Shown here in pieces: positions 32,631 to 40,592 of a stretch of DNA of 64,000 bases. Under the pieces are notes generated by a model. The model saw only the letters and a list, made by a program, of their open reading frames with translations. It did not search any database and was not told the origin of the DNA. Each line of letters starts with the position of its first letter. Positions within the stretch are counted from its first letter, which is position 1. The translations under genes and the position numbers were made by a program. The stretch comes from CAYMTR01 sp964393405 (GTDB lineage Bacteria > Bacteroidota > Bacteroidia > Bacteroidales > Prolixibacteraceae): the NCBI GenBank assembly GCA_964393405.1, contig CAYMTR010000003.1:62001-126000 (forward strand). Direction: 5' to 3'.

Positions 32631-34058
32631 ATGCCGAAGAATCACTATCAGATTTGGAATGATTGTCTCTTAATAATTAAAGATAATGTACAACCGACAA
32701 GTTTTAGAACTTGGTTTGAACCAATAAAGCCTCTGAAAATTGCGAATGACATTCTAACAATTCAGGTTCCTAGTCCATTTTTTTATGAGTATTTAGAAGA
32801 ACAATATATAGATATTCTTAGAAAGACTCTGAGAAAGGTTATTGGCAATAATGCAAAGCTTGAGTACAATGTAGTTATGAGCACTACTCAGCAAAAGAGT
32901 GGCTCCCTAACTGTTAATTATCCTGCAAATAATAATTCAAAATTAAATAACAGACCTATTTCATTTCCGTTTGGCGAAAATTCCGGAGTAATTAAGAACC
33001 CTTTTATAATCCCGGGTATTAAAAAACTACATATTGACCCGCAACTTAAAAAAGATAATACTTTCGATAATTTCATAGAAGGAGAATGTAACAGATTAGC
33101 TCGTAGTGCAGGTTATGCAGTTGCTCAAAATCCGGGAGGGACATCTTTTAATCCTCTGATGATATATGGCGACAGTGGTTTGGGAAAAACTCATTTGGCC
33201 CATGCTATTGGAATTGAAGTCAAAGAAAGATTTCCTGAGAAAGTAATACTTTACGTAACAGCTAATAAATTTGCATCTCAATATTCAGAAGCTTCAATTT
33301 CTAACACAAGAAATGATTTTATGCATTTCTATCAAATGATTGATGTGTTAATTATTGATGATGTTCAAGAATTCTCGGGAAAAGAAAAATCCCAGGAAAC
33401 ATTTTTCCATATTTTCAACCATCTGCACCAATCAGGGAAGCAGTTAATTCTTACTTCAGACAAAGCTCCTACAGAAATAAGCGGAATTCAAGAAAGGCTT
33501 CTTTCCAGATTCAAATGGGGACTAACTACTGATCTTCAGGTGCCTGATTATGAAACCCGCTTATCTATTTTAAAGAAAAAGACATATAAGGATGGTTTAA
33601 CGATGCCTGAACAGGTTCTTGAATATATTGCACAGAATATATACACAAATGTCAGGGAACTTGAAGGAGCTTTAATATCATTACTTGCACAGTCGACCTT
33701 GAATAAAAAAGCAATAACCAAAGATTTGGCTGTTGAAATGATCAATAAGATTGTGAAGCAAAACAGGCATGAGATTACGATTGATTATATTCAAAAAATA
33801 GTTTGTGATTACTTCAGCTTACCAGTCGATTCTTTACAGTCGAATACAAGAAAAAGGGAAGTTGTTCAGGCCAGGCAGATTGCTATGTTCTTTTCAAAAA
33901 GTCTTACAAAATCATCACTGGCTTCAATTGGATCACAAATTGGACAAAAAGACCATGCAACAGTTTTACATGCCTGTAAGACAGTAAATAATTTGATAGA
34001 TACTGACAGACAATTTAAAATTGATGTAGAAGAAATAGAAAAAAGGCTGAAGGTGTAA
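32631..34058 (+). CDS. dnaA: Chromosomal replication initiator DnaA
   Basis: 475 residues. Domain I begins IWNDCLLIIKDNVQPTSFRTWF. The AAA+ domain has FNPLMIYGDSGLGKTHLAHA (Walker A), VLIIDDVQEF (Walker B) and an arginine-finger region. Domain IV has the DnaA box-binding signature GQKDHATVLHACKTV near the C-terminus. It initiates replication by opening oriC. A rho-independent terminator follows 12 bases after the stop. Confidence 0.98.
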   Translation: MPKNHYQIWNDCLLIIKDNVQPTSFRTWFEPIKPLKIANDILTIQVPSPFFYEYLEEQYIDILRKTLRKVIGNNAKLEYNVVMSTTQQKSGSLTVNYPANNNSKLNNRPISFPFGENSGVIKNPFIIPGIKKLHIDPQLKKDNTFDNFIEGECNRLARSAGYAVAQNPGGTSFNPLMIYGDSGLGKTHLAHAIGIEVKERFPEKVILYVTANKFASQYSEASISNTRNDFMHFYQMIDVLIIDDVQEFSGKEKSQETFFHIFNHLHQSGKQLILTSDKAPTEISGIQERLLSRFKWGLTTDLQVPDYETRLSILKKKTYKDGLTMPEQVLEYIAQNIYTNVRELEGALISLLAQSTLNKKAITKDLAVEMINKIVKQNRHEITIDYIQKIVCDYFSLPVDSLQSNTRKREVVQARQIAMFFSKSLTKSSLASIGSQIGQKDHATVLHACKTVNNLIDTDRQFKIDVEEIEKRLKV

Positions 34059-34070
34059 ATCAAGGCTTAG

Positions 34071-34095
34071 GCAGGTCAATAGATCTGCTTTTTTT
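34071..34095 (+). terminator. Terminator between dnaA and yigZ-like gene
   Basis: GCAGGTC (34071-34077) pairs with GATCTGC (34082-34088), including one G-U, around a 4-base loop, followed by seven T. The next start codon is only 5 bases after the T-tract, so any message made by readthrough is needed for the following gene unless a promoter lies inside dnaA. Confidence 0.75.
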
Positions 34096-34100
34096 ATTGT

Positions 34101-34712
34101 ATGGAAGATAAAGAAGATGTATACAAAACAATTGAGTTGCCTTCCGAAGGAATTTTCAAGGACAAAGGCAGTAAATTCTTAGCATTTGCTTATCCTGTCA
34201 ATGACGAACAGTCAATAAAATCAATAATCACAACTTTAAAAAAAGAACATTTTAGCGCTCGCCATCATTGTTATGCGTATCGGCTGGGTTATAACGGTGA
34301 AATTTTCAGGATGAACGATGATGGAGAACCATCAGGTACAGCAGGCAGGCCAATACTCGGGCAGTTATTAAGTAATAACCTGACCAATATTTTAGTTGTA
34401 GTTGTCAGATATTTTGGTGGAACCCTTCTCGGAGTAAGTGGGTTAATAAATGCATATAAGAACGCCACAATTGACGTTATTTCTAATTCAGACGTAGTCA
34501 ATAAAATCATAAAGAATAAGTTGCATATTGAATTCGATTATCTTAATCAGAATTCAGTAATGAAGATTATAAAGGATTATCAGCTTGAGATAGAGAAGGC
34601 TGATTATGGCATTAAATGCATGATAGATGTTAATGTCAGACAGGGTGAAACAGAAAGAGTCATTGAGAAGATTTCAAAAATTGAAGGAGTAAGAGTTTTA
34701 GATTCATTTTAA
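34101..34712 (+). CDS. YigZ/IMPACT family protein
   Basis: 203 residues. The N-terminal UPF0029 domain has SKFLAFAYPV, HHCYAYRLG, NDDGEPSGTAGRPIL and the hydrophobic VVVVRYFGGTLLGVSGL motif. A C-terminal DUF1949 ferredoxin-like domain (about 140-203) follows. Homologues are linked to translation and stress, but the exact role is unknown. It lies downstream of dnaA beyond a terminator and upstream of the pyrB leader. Confidence 0.92.
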   Translation: MEDKEDVYKTIELPSEGIFKDKGSKFLAFAYPVNDEQSIKSIITTLKKEHFSARHHCYAYRLGYNGEIFRMNDDGEPSGTAGRPILGQLLSNNLTNILVVVVRYFGGTLLGVSGLINAYKNATIDVISNSDVVNKIIKNKLHIEFDYLNQNSVMKIIKDYQLEIEKADYGIKCMIDVNVRQGETERVIEKISKIEGVRVLDSF

Positions 34713-34770
34713 TTTAAAAAAATGAAACTGTGATGAATTTTATTGTTAAAAATTTTAACTTTATGCTTTA

Positions 34771-34890
34771 ATGAAACGTTTGAAAAAATATAATTTAAGC
34801 TTGGGGTGCTTTATAATCGCTGCACAAATAACAAGATTTATGAAATTGCATAAAAGACCAGTAGACTCTCTATTGGTCTTTTTTATATGA
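34771..34890 (+). CDS. pyrL: pyrB leader peptide ORF running through an attenuator
   Basis: A 39-codon ORF from ATG at 34771 (MKRLKKYNLSLG...) to TGA at 34888-34890, 37 bases before pyrB. An in-frame ATG at 34840 would give a 16-codon version (MKLHKRPVDSLLVFFI). Its last 12 codons are the terminator stem-loop and U-tract, so a ribosome close behind the polymerase would block termination. This is the same plan as E. coli pyrBI and the carA leader in this window. The transcription start is not clear, so which ATG is used is open. Confidence 0.6.
   Translation: MKRLKKYNLSLGCFIIAAQITRFMKLHKRPVDSLLVFFI
34852..34884 (+). terminator. Intrinsic terminator (attenuator) in the pyrBI leader
   Basis: AAAAGACCAGTAGA (34852-34865) pairs with TCTATTGGTCTTTT (34869-34882), 14 pairs with one G-U and a 3-base loop, running into six T (34879-34884). 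It sits 43 bases before the pyrB ATG and inside the leader ORF. Confidence 0.85.
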
Positions 34891-34927
34891 AAATGGTCGA
34901 TATATATAAGAGTTAAAAATTTCAAAA

Positions 34928-35839
34928 ATGCAGAAACGAGATTTAATATCTATTACAGACTTTAACAAAGAGGATTACTTAAGGATTATGGAGCTTGCAA
35001 CCGAGTTCGAAAATAATCCTAATCAAGATTTGCTTAAAGGAAAGATTGTTGCGACATTGTTTTTTGAACCTTCAACCAGAACAAGGCTAAGTTTCGAAAC
35101 AGCAATAAATAGAATTGGGGGCAGGGTTATAGGTTTTTCCGATTCATCATCTTCAAGTGTGTCGAAAGGTGAAACTCTTCATGACACGATTAGGATGGTA
35201 AGTAATTATGCTGATCTAATCGTTATGAGACATCCACTTGAAGGAAGTGCAAGGTATGCCAGTGAGATTTCATCAGTCCCCGTAATAAATGCCGGAGATG
35301 GAGCAAATCAGCATCCTTCTCAGACATTGCTTGATATGTATTCAATCATGAAAACTCAGGGTCGTCTCGACAATATTAATATTTTCATGGTTGGTGACTT
35401 AAAATATGGAAGAACAGTACATTCTTTATTAATGGCTTTATCTGAATTTGAAAGCCCGATTTTTAACTTCATTGCACCCCCGGAGTTGAAGATGCCGGTT
35501 GAATATAAACGCTTTCTTCATAGTAAGGGAATAAAATACTATGAACACTCTGAGTTTACTGATATAATTTCAGAAGCCGATATTATATATATGACAAGAG
35601 TTCAGAAGGAAAGGTTTACTGATCCTATTGAATACGAGAAAGTTAAGAATATTTATATTCTGAAGAATAAGATGCTTAAGAATACAAAACCTAATGTTAA
35701 GATTCTTCACCCACTGCCAAGAGTAAATGAAATTCATACAGATGTAGATTCAAATCCAAAGGCTTATTATTTTACTCAAGCTTTAAATGGAGTATATACG
35801 AGGCAGGCTATAATTTCACATATCATGGGATTAAAATAA
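34928..35839 (+). CDS. pyrB: Aspartate carbamoyltransferase, catalytic subunit
   Basis: 303 residues. It transfers carbamoyl from carbamoyl phosphate to aspartate, the first committed pyrimidine step. Carbamoyl phosphate-binding STRTR is at 49-53, with HPSQTLLD and HPLPR further on. pyrI follows after 11 bases, giving a class B ATCase holoenzyme. Expression is probably set by the leader terminator. Confidence 0.98.
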   Translation: MQKRDLISITDFNKEDYLRIMELATEFENNPNQDLLKGKIVATLFFEPSTRTRLSFETAINRIGGRVIGFSDSSSSSVSKGETLHDTIRMVSNYADLIVMRHPLEGSARYASEISSVPVINAGDGANQHPSQTLLDMYSIMKTQGRLDNINIFMVGDLKYGRTVHSLLMALSEFESPIFNFIAPPELKMPVEYKRFLHSKGIKYYEHSEFTDIISEADIIYMTRVQKERFTDPIEYEKVKNIYILKNKMLKNTKPNVKILHPLPRVNEIHTDVDSNPKAYYFTQALNGVYTRQAIISHIMGLK

Positions 35840-35850
35840 AATTATAATTT

Positions 35851-36303
35851 ATGAATAAAGCACTACAAGTAAGCGCAATAAAAGAAGGAACTGTCATTGA
35901 CCATATACCGGCAGACAGACTTTTTGATGTAATCAACATCCTTGGATTATTCAATATTCAAGAGATGATTACATTCGGGACTAATCTTGATAGCAAACAA
36001 CTTGGGAAAAAAGGAATAATAAAAGTAGCTAACCGTTTTTTTGATGGTGCAGAAATAGATAAAATTGCCCTTGTTGCGCCCCATGCGAAATTAAATACGA
36101 TTAAGAACTTCGAGGTTGTAGATAAACGGGTTGTTGAATTGCCTGCAGAGATATATAATATAGTCAAGTGTTTTAATCCAAAATGCATTACTAACGACGA
36201 AAAGATTAAGACTAGGTTTACTGTTGTATCTGAGAATCCTGTTGAGTTAAAATGCAAGTATTGTGAGAAAATTACTTACGAAGATCAAGTGATAATTAAG
36301 TGA
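35851..36303 (+). CDS. pyrI: Aspartate carbamoyltransferase, regulatory subunit
   Basis: 150 residues. The N-terminal nucleotide-binding domain starts VSAIKEGTVIDHIPADRLF. The C-terminal zinc domain has Cys107, Cys112, Cys135 and Cys138 (Cx4C...Cx2C), the expected ligands. It gives CTP/ATP allostery to PyrB. Its TGA overlaps the ATG of the GAF-domain gene (TGATG at 36301-36305). Confidence 0.97.
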   Translation: MNKALQVSAIKEGTVIDHIPADRLFDVINILGLFNIQEMITFGTNLDSKQLGKKGIIKVANRFFDGAEIDKIALVAPHAKLNTIKNFEVVDKRVVELPAEIYNIVKCFNPKCITNDEKIKTRFTVVSENPVELKCKYCEKITYEDQVIIK

Positions 36304-36764
36304 TGAAGAAGAGAGATTTAAAGGGAATTATTCACGAAGTTAGAAATGTGTTGTGCTGTTATAATGGCAGAGATGAGATTCTAAGTGAAGTTGCTTTATT
36401 GTTGAAAGAAAAGATTTCTCATTATAATTGGGTGGGATTTTATATTCTAACGGCTGAAAAGGATATGTTATATCTTGGACCTTTTGCAGGAGAACCGACA
36501 ATACATACTTCCATTCCGGTTGGTAAAGGTATTTGTGGGCAAGTTGCTGTAAATAAGGAGACGATGATAGTACAGGATGTAAATAGTCAGGAGAATTACT
36601 TGTCATGTAGTATTGATGTGAAATCTGAAATAGTAGTTCCGATATTTAAAAATAACAGTTTTATAGCTGAATTAGATATTGATTCTCACACCAAATCTCC
36701 ATTTACCGATATTGATAAAAAGATTCTTGAAGAGATTTGCAAGGAACTTTCAGTAGTATTTTGA
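36303..36764 (+). CDS. GAF-domain protein, probable free methionine-(R)-sulfoxide reductase
   Basis: 153 residues. A single GAF domain of the fRMsr type: NWVGFYIL, the Cys in GKGICGQVAV, and the second Cys in YLSCSIDVKSEIVVPI fit the redox cysteines of that group. It would reduce free Met-R-sulfoxide with thioredoxin. ATG at 36303 overlaps the pyrI stop; a GTG three bases earlier is in frame too. Translational coupling to pyrI is likely though the link in function is unclear. Confidence 0.82.
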   Translation: MKKRDLKGIIHEVRNVLCCYNGRDEILSEVALLLKEKISHYNWVGFYILTAEKDMLYLGPFAGEPTIHTSIPVGKGICGQVAVNKETMIVQDVNSQENYLSCSIDVKSEIVVPIFKNNSFIAELDIDSHTKSPFTDIDKKILEEICKELSVVF

Positions 36765-36782
36765 AATAAATATACAAACTAA

Positions 36783-37631
36783 ATGATTCTATTAGCTGAA
36801 AGCGGATCTACCAAAACTCAGTGGTGCACTGTGGAAAAGGATAAAATTGATTATCTTGTTAATACGCAGGGCATTAATCCTTTAATGTTGAGTTCTGATG
36901 ATATTGAAGATATTATAAGACCTGTAAGTGCCACTTTAGATGTAAAAAGTATTCAAGCTGTTTATTACTTCGGGGCAGGTTGTTCTTTGGTACAAGCAAA
37001 AGAAAAGATTAGAAAATCAATTTTCAATATTTTTAGATGTAAAGATATTTTTGTTGACACAGATCTTATTGCTGCCTGTCTTGCTCTGGCAGGGAATAAA
37101 CCTGCAATTATTGGATTACTTGGTACCGGTTCAAATTCATGTTTGTGGAGTGGAAACGAAATAGTACAGAAAGTACCCTCGTTAGGCTATATAATAGGTG
37201 ATGAGGGTGGTGGCGTTTCAATAGGTAAACAGTTGTTGTCAGACTTTCTGAAAAATCAAATGCCACTTAAGCTTCGGCTTAAATTTCATGATAAATATGA
37301 TGTGTCTGTAGATATTGCATTAGAAAGAATATATCAGATGCCAATGCCTAATAAGTACTTAGCAGGATTTGCACCTTTTGCTGAGATATTTATCGATCAT
37401 GAATATTGCAAAAGCATAGTAAGAAGTCAGATTGAAAGTTTTATTACCAGAAATATTCTTCAATATTTAAGATATTCTGAATTTGAAATTATGTTTTGCG
37501 GTTCAATAGCTTTTTCTCATATTGATATTCTCAGGGATGTATGTGAAAGTTATGGATTAAACTTAGGGAAGGTTGTAAAAGAACCGATATGCGATCTGGC
37601 GGTATATCTAAAAGATAAGGTTATAAATTAA
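36783..37631 (+). CDS. BadF/BadG-type ATPase, probable N-acetylglucosamine kinase-like
   Basis: 282 residues of the ASKHA sugar-kinase fold. The phosphate-1 loop is LLAESGSTKTQWC, phosphate-2 is IGLLGTGSNSCLW, and GYIIGDEGGGVSIG is typical of GlcNAc kinase/BadF members. The substrate is probably an amino sugar but cannot be proved here. It is last in the pyrB-pyrI-GAF run (18-base gap) and its stop codon overlaps that of the convergent DUF4294 gene. Confidence 0.85.
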   Translation: MILLAESGSTKTQWCTVEKDKIDYLVNTQGINPLMLSSDDIEDIIRPVSATLDVKSIQAVYYFGAGCSLVQAKEKIRKSIFNIFRCKDIFVDTDLIAACLALAGNKPAIIGLLGTGSNSCLWSGNEIVQKVPSLGYIIGDEGGGVSIGKQLLSDFLKNQMPLKLRLKFHDKYDVSVDIALERIYQMPMPNKYLAGFAPFAEIFIDHEYCKSIVRSQIESFITRNILQYLRYSEFEIMFCGSIAFSHIDILRDVCESYGLNLGKVVKEPICDLAVYLKDKVIN

Positions 37632-38191
37632 TTTTTCGAATCAGTATTGCGCCATTCTGAATCTATCTTTTTTATAATATGTTCAGTCATTGGATTTTTC
37701 TCTTCTTTGTATTCAGATTTAAGCGATGCCAGAAAAAAAGTTGCGGTCACATTCCATATTGCTGCTCTAAACCCGTTTCGATATTCTCTCAATAAATCAT
37801 ATGGAGTTTTATCGAATTCGCGATCTATTAATTTTAAAAGAAGACGACCTTGTCTTGGAGTTAATCCACCAAGTAAATGAAAATACTTTTCTTTCATGTG
37901 ATTCTCACACCACTTTAAATATTCTTTTTTTCTATCACCTTCGTATAAATAAGTTTCTGAATTAATTCTGTCGTATTCTTTTCTTATGATTATTAAAAGA
38001 GGATACACCTTTCTTAAATCCTGTTCAAGTATCTTATATTTTTTTTCTTCGTTTTTATTTTTGAATTCGTATTCCTTAATTACTGTAATTTCATCCAATT
38101 CAAAAGAGGGTATATATTGATTTAATGAGTCCTGAGACTGGGCGATATAAGGAATAAAACTAAGTAGTATTATAAATTTCAACAGTTTCAT
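37628..38191 (-). CDS. DUF4294 exported protein
   Basis: 187 residues with a signal peptide (MKLLKFIILLSFIPYIAQSQ). The rest matches the Bacteroidota-specific DUF4294 pattern (LRKVYPLLIIIRKEYDRINSE, LGGLTPRQGRLLLKLIDREF, YRNGFRAAIWNVTATFFLASLKSEY). Function unknown; likely periplasmic, mainly helical. Convergent overlap of stops with the kinase gene at 37628-37631. Confidence 0.85.
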   Translation of the reverse strand: MKLLKFIILLSFIPYIAQSQDSLNQYIPSFELDEITVIKEYEFKNKNEEKKYKILEQDLRKVYPLLIIIRKEYDRINSETYLYEGDRKKEYLKWCENHMKEKYFHLLGGLTPRQGRLLLKLIDREFDKTPYDLLREYRNGFRAAIWNVTATFFLASLKSEYKEEKNPMTEHIIKKIDSEWRNTDSKN

Positions 38192-38532
38192 TTCGGGTTT
38201 AAAGATAGCATTTATTATATAAAGAGAATCTATTTTTGATTGTGAAGCTTCAGTTTGGATGTGACGAACGTCAATATTGTTTACATGAATGGATGAATTT
38301 CTTAGACGAACGATAATTTAGAATAATTTCAAATTGTAGAAAATTTGTAAAAATTATTTATTTACAAGTCGTTGAGTTAAACATAGTTTCAATTGACGAA
38401 TGGCTCCAGGGGTGTGACGAACGAGTCTTTTGCTTCCATGAAGTGATGTTTCATGTGATTTTTTTTTTAATTTTATAGTAAATGATTTTTTTATCATTTT
38501 CTGGGAGTTTAAAAAATTAGTGGGTGAGTAAG
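38192..38532. other. 341-base divergent intergenic region
   Basis: No gene. It contains the GACGAACG repeats listed separately and, near 38480-38500, a small AAATGAT/ATCATTT inverted repeat about 35 bases before the next gene. Promoters were not confidently recognised. Confidence 0.4.
38263..38423. repeat. Repeated GACGAACG octamers, possible operator array
   Basis: GACGAACG occurs at 38263-38270, 38305-38312 and 38416-38423, and GACGAATG at 38395-38402. Two copies are extended to GTGACGAACG. Spacings of 42 and 21 bases between neighbours equal four and two helical turns, while the 90-base gap does not. It could be a regulator binding array for the flanking secreted-protein genes. Confidence 0.4.
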
Positions 38533-39309
38533 ATGGATAGGCTGATAATCATATTTCTTTTTCTCGTTGCAAGTATGGAAGTATTTGCAAGCGGTAATAA
38601 TAACGAAATATACAATGCTAGTCCGGCAGTTAGGAACACTCTTCAATATGGTTTCGATCAAGTATATTCAACTGAGATAATTGAGCAAGCTAATTTTTCT
38701 GATGATTTTAATTTACCAAAATTGCGTACATTCTGGAATATCAATAGTGGTGAAATAAATTTCACACTTAACGAAAGGCCCGGCTATTTAAGATTAAAAT
38801 CTACAAAAGAGAAATCAATAGAATCTTTAAAAATTCAGAATACTATTTCACAAAAGATACAGAAAAACATCATTGGGGAAGCCGTGAGCTATATAGATTT
38901 ATCAAATCTTAACGAAGGTTCGCTTACGGGCTTATATTTTAAAGAAGAAAAAATTAACTATATAGGAATTAGAGTAATAGGAGGTAAGAACTTTTTAGTT
39001 TCAGAGGTTAGCGGAAAAGAATCAAAAAGGGTTGAGATTACTGATAATGCATTGATGTTGAGGGTGAATATAGATAATTTGGTTTGCTGGTTTGAGTATA
39101 GTGTTGATGGATTCAATTTCAGTGAATTAGGTTCCGGTTTTCAAATCAAGCAGAAGGAAGGAACAGATAATTATGTTGGGATATTTTGTATTAATAGCCA
39201 GCAGGAAGGCGGAGTAGTTGATGTTGACTGGTTCTATTTCAAGCCAACTACTGAAATTTCCACACAATTCGCAGAGACAGGGGGAAAGATAATTAACCCC
39301 ACTTTATAA
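38533..39309 (+). CDS. Secreted beta-sandwich protein resembling the GH43 C-terminal (DUF1349-like) domain
   Basis: 258 residues. The ATG at 38533 precedes a signal peptide (MDRLIIIFLFLVASMEVFAS); a GTG at 38524 is possible. The segment FSDDFNLPKLRTFWNINSGEINFTLNERPGYLRLKS looks like the start of the concanavalin-like C-terminal domain of GH43 beta-xylosidases, ending VDVDWFYFKP. No catalytic GH43 propeller is present, so it is a stand-alone binding or accessory domain. An AraC regulator gene follows. The family assignment is from pattern memory. Confidence 0.65.
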   Translation: MDRLIIIFLFLVASMEVFASGNNNEIYNASPAVRNTLQYGFDQVYSTEIIEQANFSDDFNLPKLRTFWNINSGEINFTLNERPGYLRLKSTKEKSIESLKIQNTISQKIQKNIIGEAVSYIDLSNLNEGSLTGLYFKEEKINYIGIRVIGGKNFLVSEVSGKESKRVEITDNALMLRVNIDNLVCWFEYSVDGFNFSELGSGFQIKQKEGTDNYVGIFCINSQQEGGVVDVDWFYFKPTTEISTQFAETGGKIINPTL

Positions 39310-39330
39310 AAGAGAGGAATTTTAAAGGGG

Positions 39331-39363
39331 AAGGCTATTCTAGTAGGATAGCCTTTATTTTTT
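39331..39363 (+). terminator. Terminator after the beta-sandwich gene
   Basis: AAGGCTAT (39331-39338) pairs with ATAGCCTT (39348-39355), with CTA/TAG adding pairs inside, followed by ATTTTTT. Located 21 bases after the stop codon. Confidence 0.8.
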
Positions 39364-39439
39364 ATATCCTTTTTTAAATTTGTATTTTTAGGTTTTTTAT
39401 AATCGCATTTTCATAAAAAAGTTTTTAAAATCCTCAAGA

Positions 39440-40324
39440 TTGGAGCTGTTTAAAAATATACCTGTTTATAGTTTGCAGTCGTTTAGCATGCCAGCTAAGA
39501 AGAGTCAGCAATTTCAGGCGGAAATCTTTGATGCAAACCGACATTTTGAAGTAAAATATCCACACAGACATGATTTTTTTGAAGTTCTCTACATTGCTAA
39601 AGGCTCAGGATTTCATGTGATTGATAATAACAAGTATGATATTAAACCCCCTTGTGTTTTCTTTCTTTCACCGGGACAAGCCCACAAACTTGAATTATCA
39701 AAAGATATTGACGGCTATATTTTTATCTTCAATCCCGAATTCTACCTGATTGATAAATCTAATCAGAACAAGCTGATTGAATTTCCTTTCTTTTATACTA
39801 TTCTTCAGAATAATCCACCCTTGCTATTATATGCATTTGAAAATGTGAAATTTATAGAAGGGCTTTTTTTTAAAGCTGTAAATGAAACTTTAAAGGAAGA
39901 AGGGGGATCTGTTGAATTGATGCGTTCCATTTTAGATCTTATTTTAACTTTCTGCGCTTTATTATATCCTGTCGATTATAGTTTTAAAAATATTGGCAAG
40001 AGTCATATGCTAATTAAGAAATTCTATCAAATATTGGAAGAAAATTTTTACAAGAACCTCCCGATAAATAAATACGCAGATATGCTGGCAGTCACGCCAA
40101 ATCATTTGACACAAACTTTAAGAATGTTTACCGGACGTACTTCAATTGAAATTGTTAAATCAAAGCAAATTTTAGAGGTTAAGAGATTACTCACACATAC
40201 AAATTTGAATATAAGTGAGATTGCCTCTCAAATGAATTTTGCTGATCAATCTTACTTTTCGAAATTTTTTAAAAGAGAAACAGGTTTGTCGCCCCATTCA
40301 TTCAGGCAAATGAATCAGAAATGA
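39440..40324 (+). CDS. AraC family transcriptional regulator
   Basis: 294 residues. The N-terminal cupin sensor has YPHRHDFFEVLYIAKGSG and PPCVFFLSPGQAHKLE. The C-terminal double helix-turn-helix (about 195-290) has INKYADMLAVTPNHLTQTLRMFTGRTS and LNISEIASQMNFADQSYFSKFFKRETGLSPHSFR. The start MELFKNIPVYSL is TTG at 39440; the next ATG is at 39488 and would cut into the cupin lead-in. A TAAATTTG -7-like element lies at 39375-39382. Its target may be the preceding secreted protein gene; ligand unknown. Confidence 0.92.
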   Translation: MELFKNIPVYSLQSFSMPAKKSQQFQAEIFDANRHFEVKYPHRHDFFEVLYIAKGSGFHVIDNNKYDIKPPCVFFLSPGQAHKLELSKDIDGYIFIFNPEFYLIDKSNQNKLIEFPFFYTILQNNPPLLLYAFENVKFIEGLFFKAVNETLKEEGGSVELMRSILDLILTFCALLYPVDYSFKNIGKSHMLIKKFYQILEENFYKNLPINKYADMLAVTPNHLTQTLRMFTGRTSIEIVKSKQILEVKRLLTHTNLNISEIASQMNFADQSYFSKFFKRETGLSPHSFRQMNQK

Positions 40325-40592
40325 AACTTTCAAAAGAAGCATTCAATTTTTTAATAATAATTCTTTCCGACACATGAAATTGACATCCTTAATACTATAT
40401 AGGTTGAATGGCTAAACTGTTGTATTATAATTGTCTTGTTTTAGTCATGTTTTAGTACTCTTTTTGAAATCTTTGAAAATTACCTAAAATTGCTGTTTTA
40501 TTACTCTAATATGAATGAATAATTTAGTTGCTTTGTATAATCTTTTATAGGCGTGAATTTTAAAATTTAAATAAATCAAAAATTTAAATAGT

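Noticed and set aside
40324..40380. Small ORF with Phe-Leu-Ile-Ile-Ile-Leu upstream of ilvC, as an attenuator leader
   Set aside because: It overlaps the AraC stop codon, lies over 200 bases from ilvC and is not followed by a hairpin with a T-tract.
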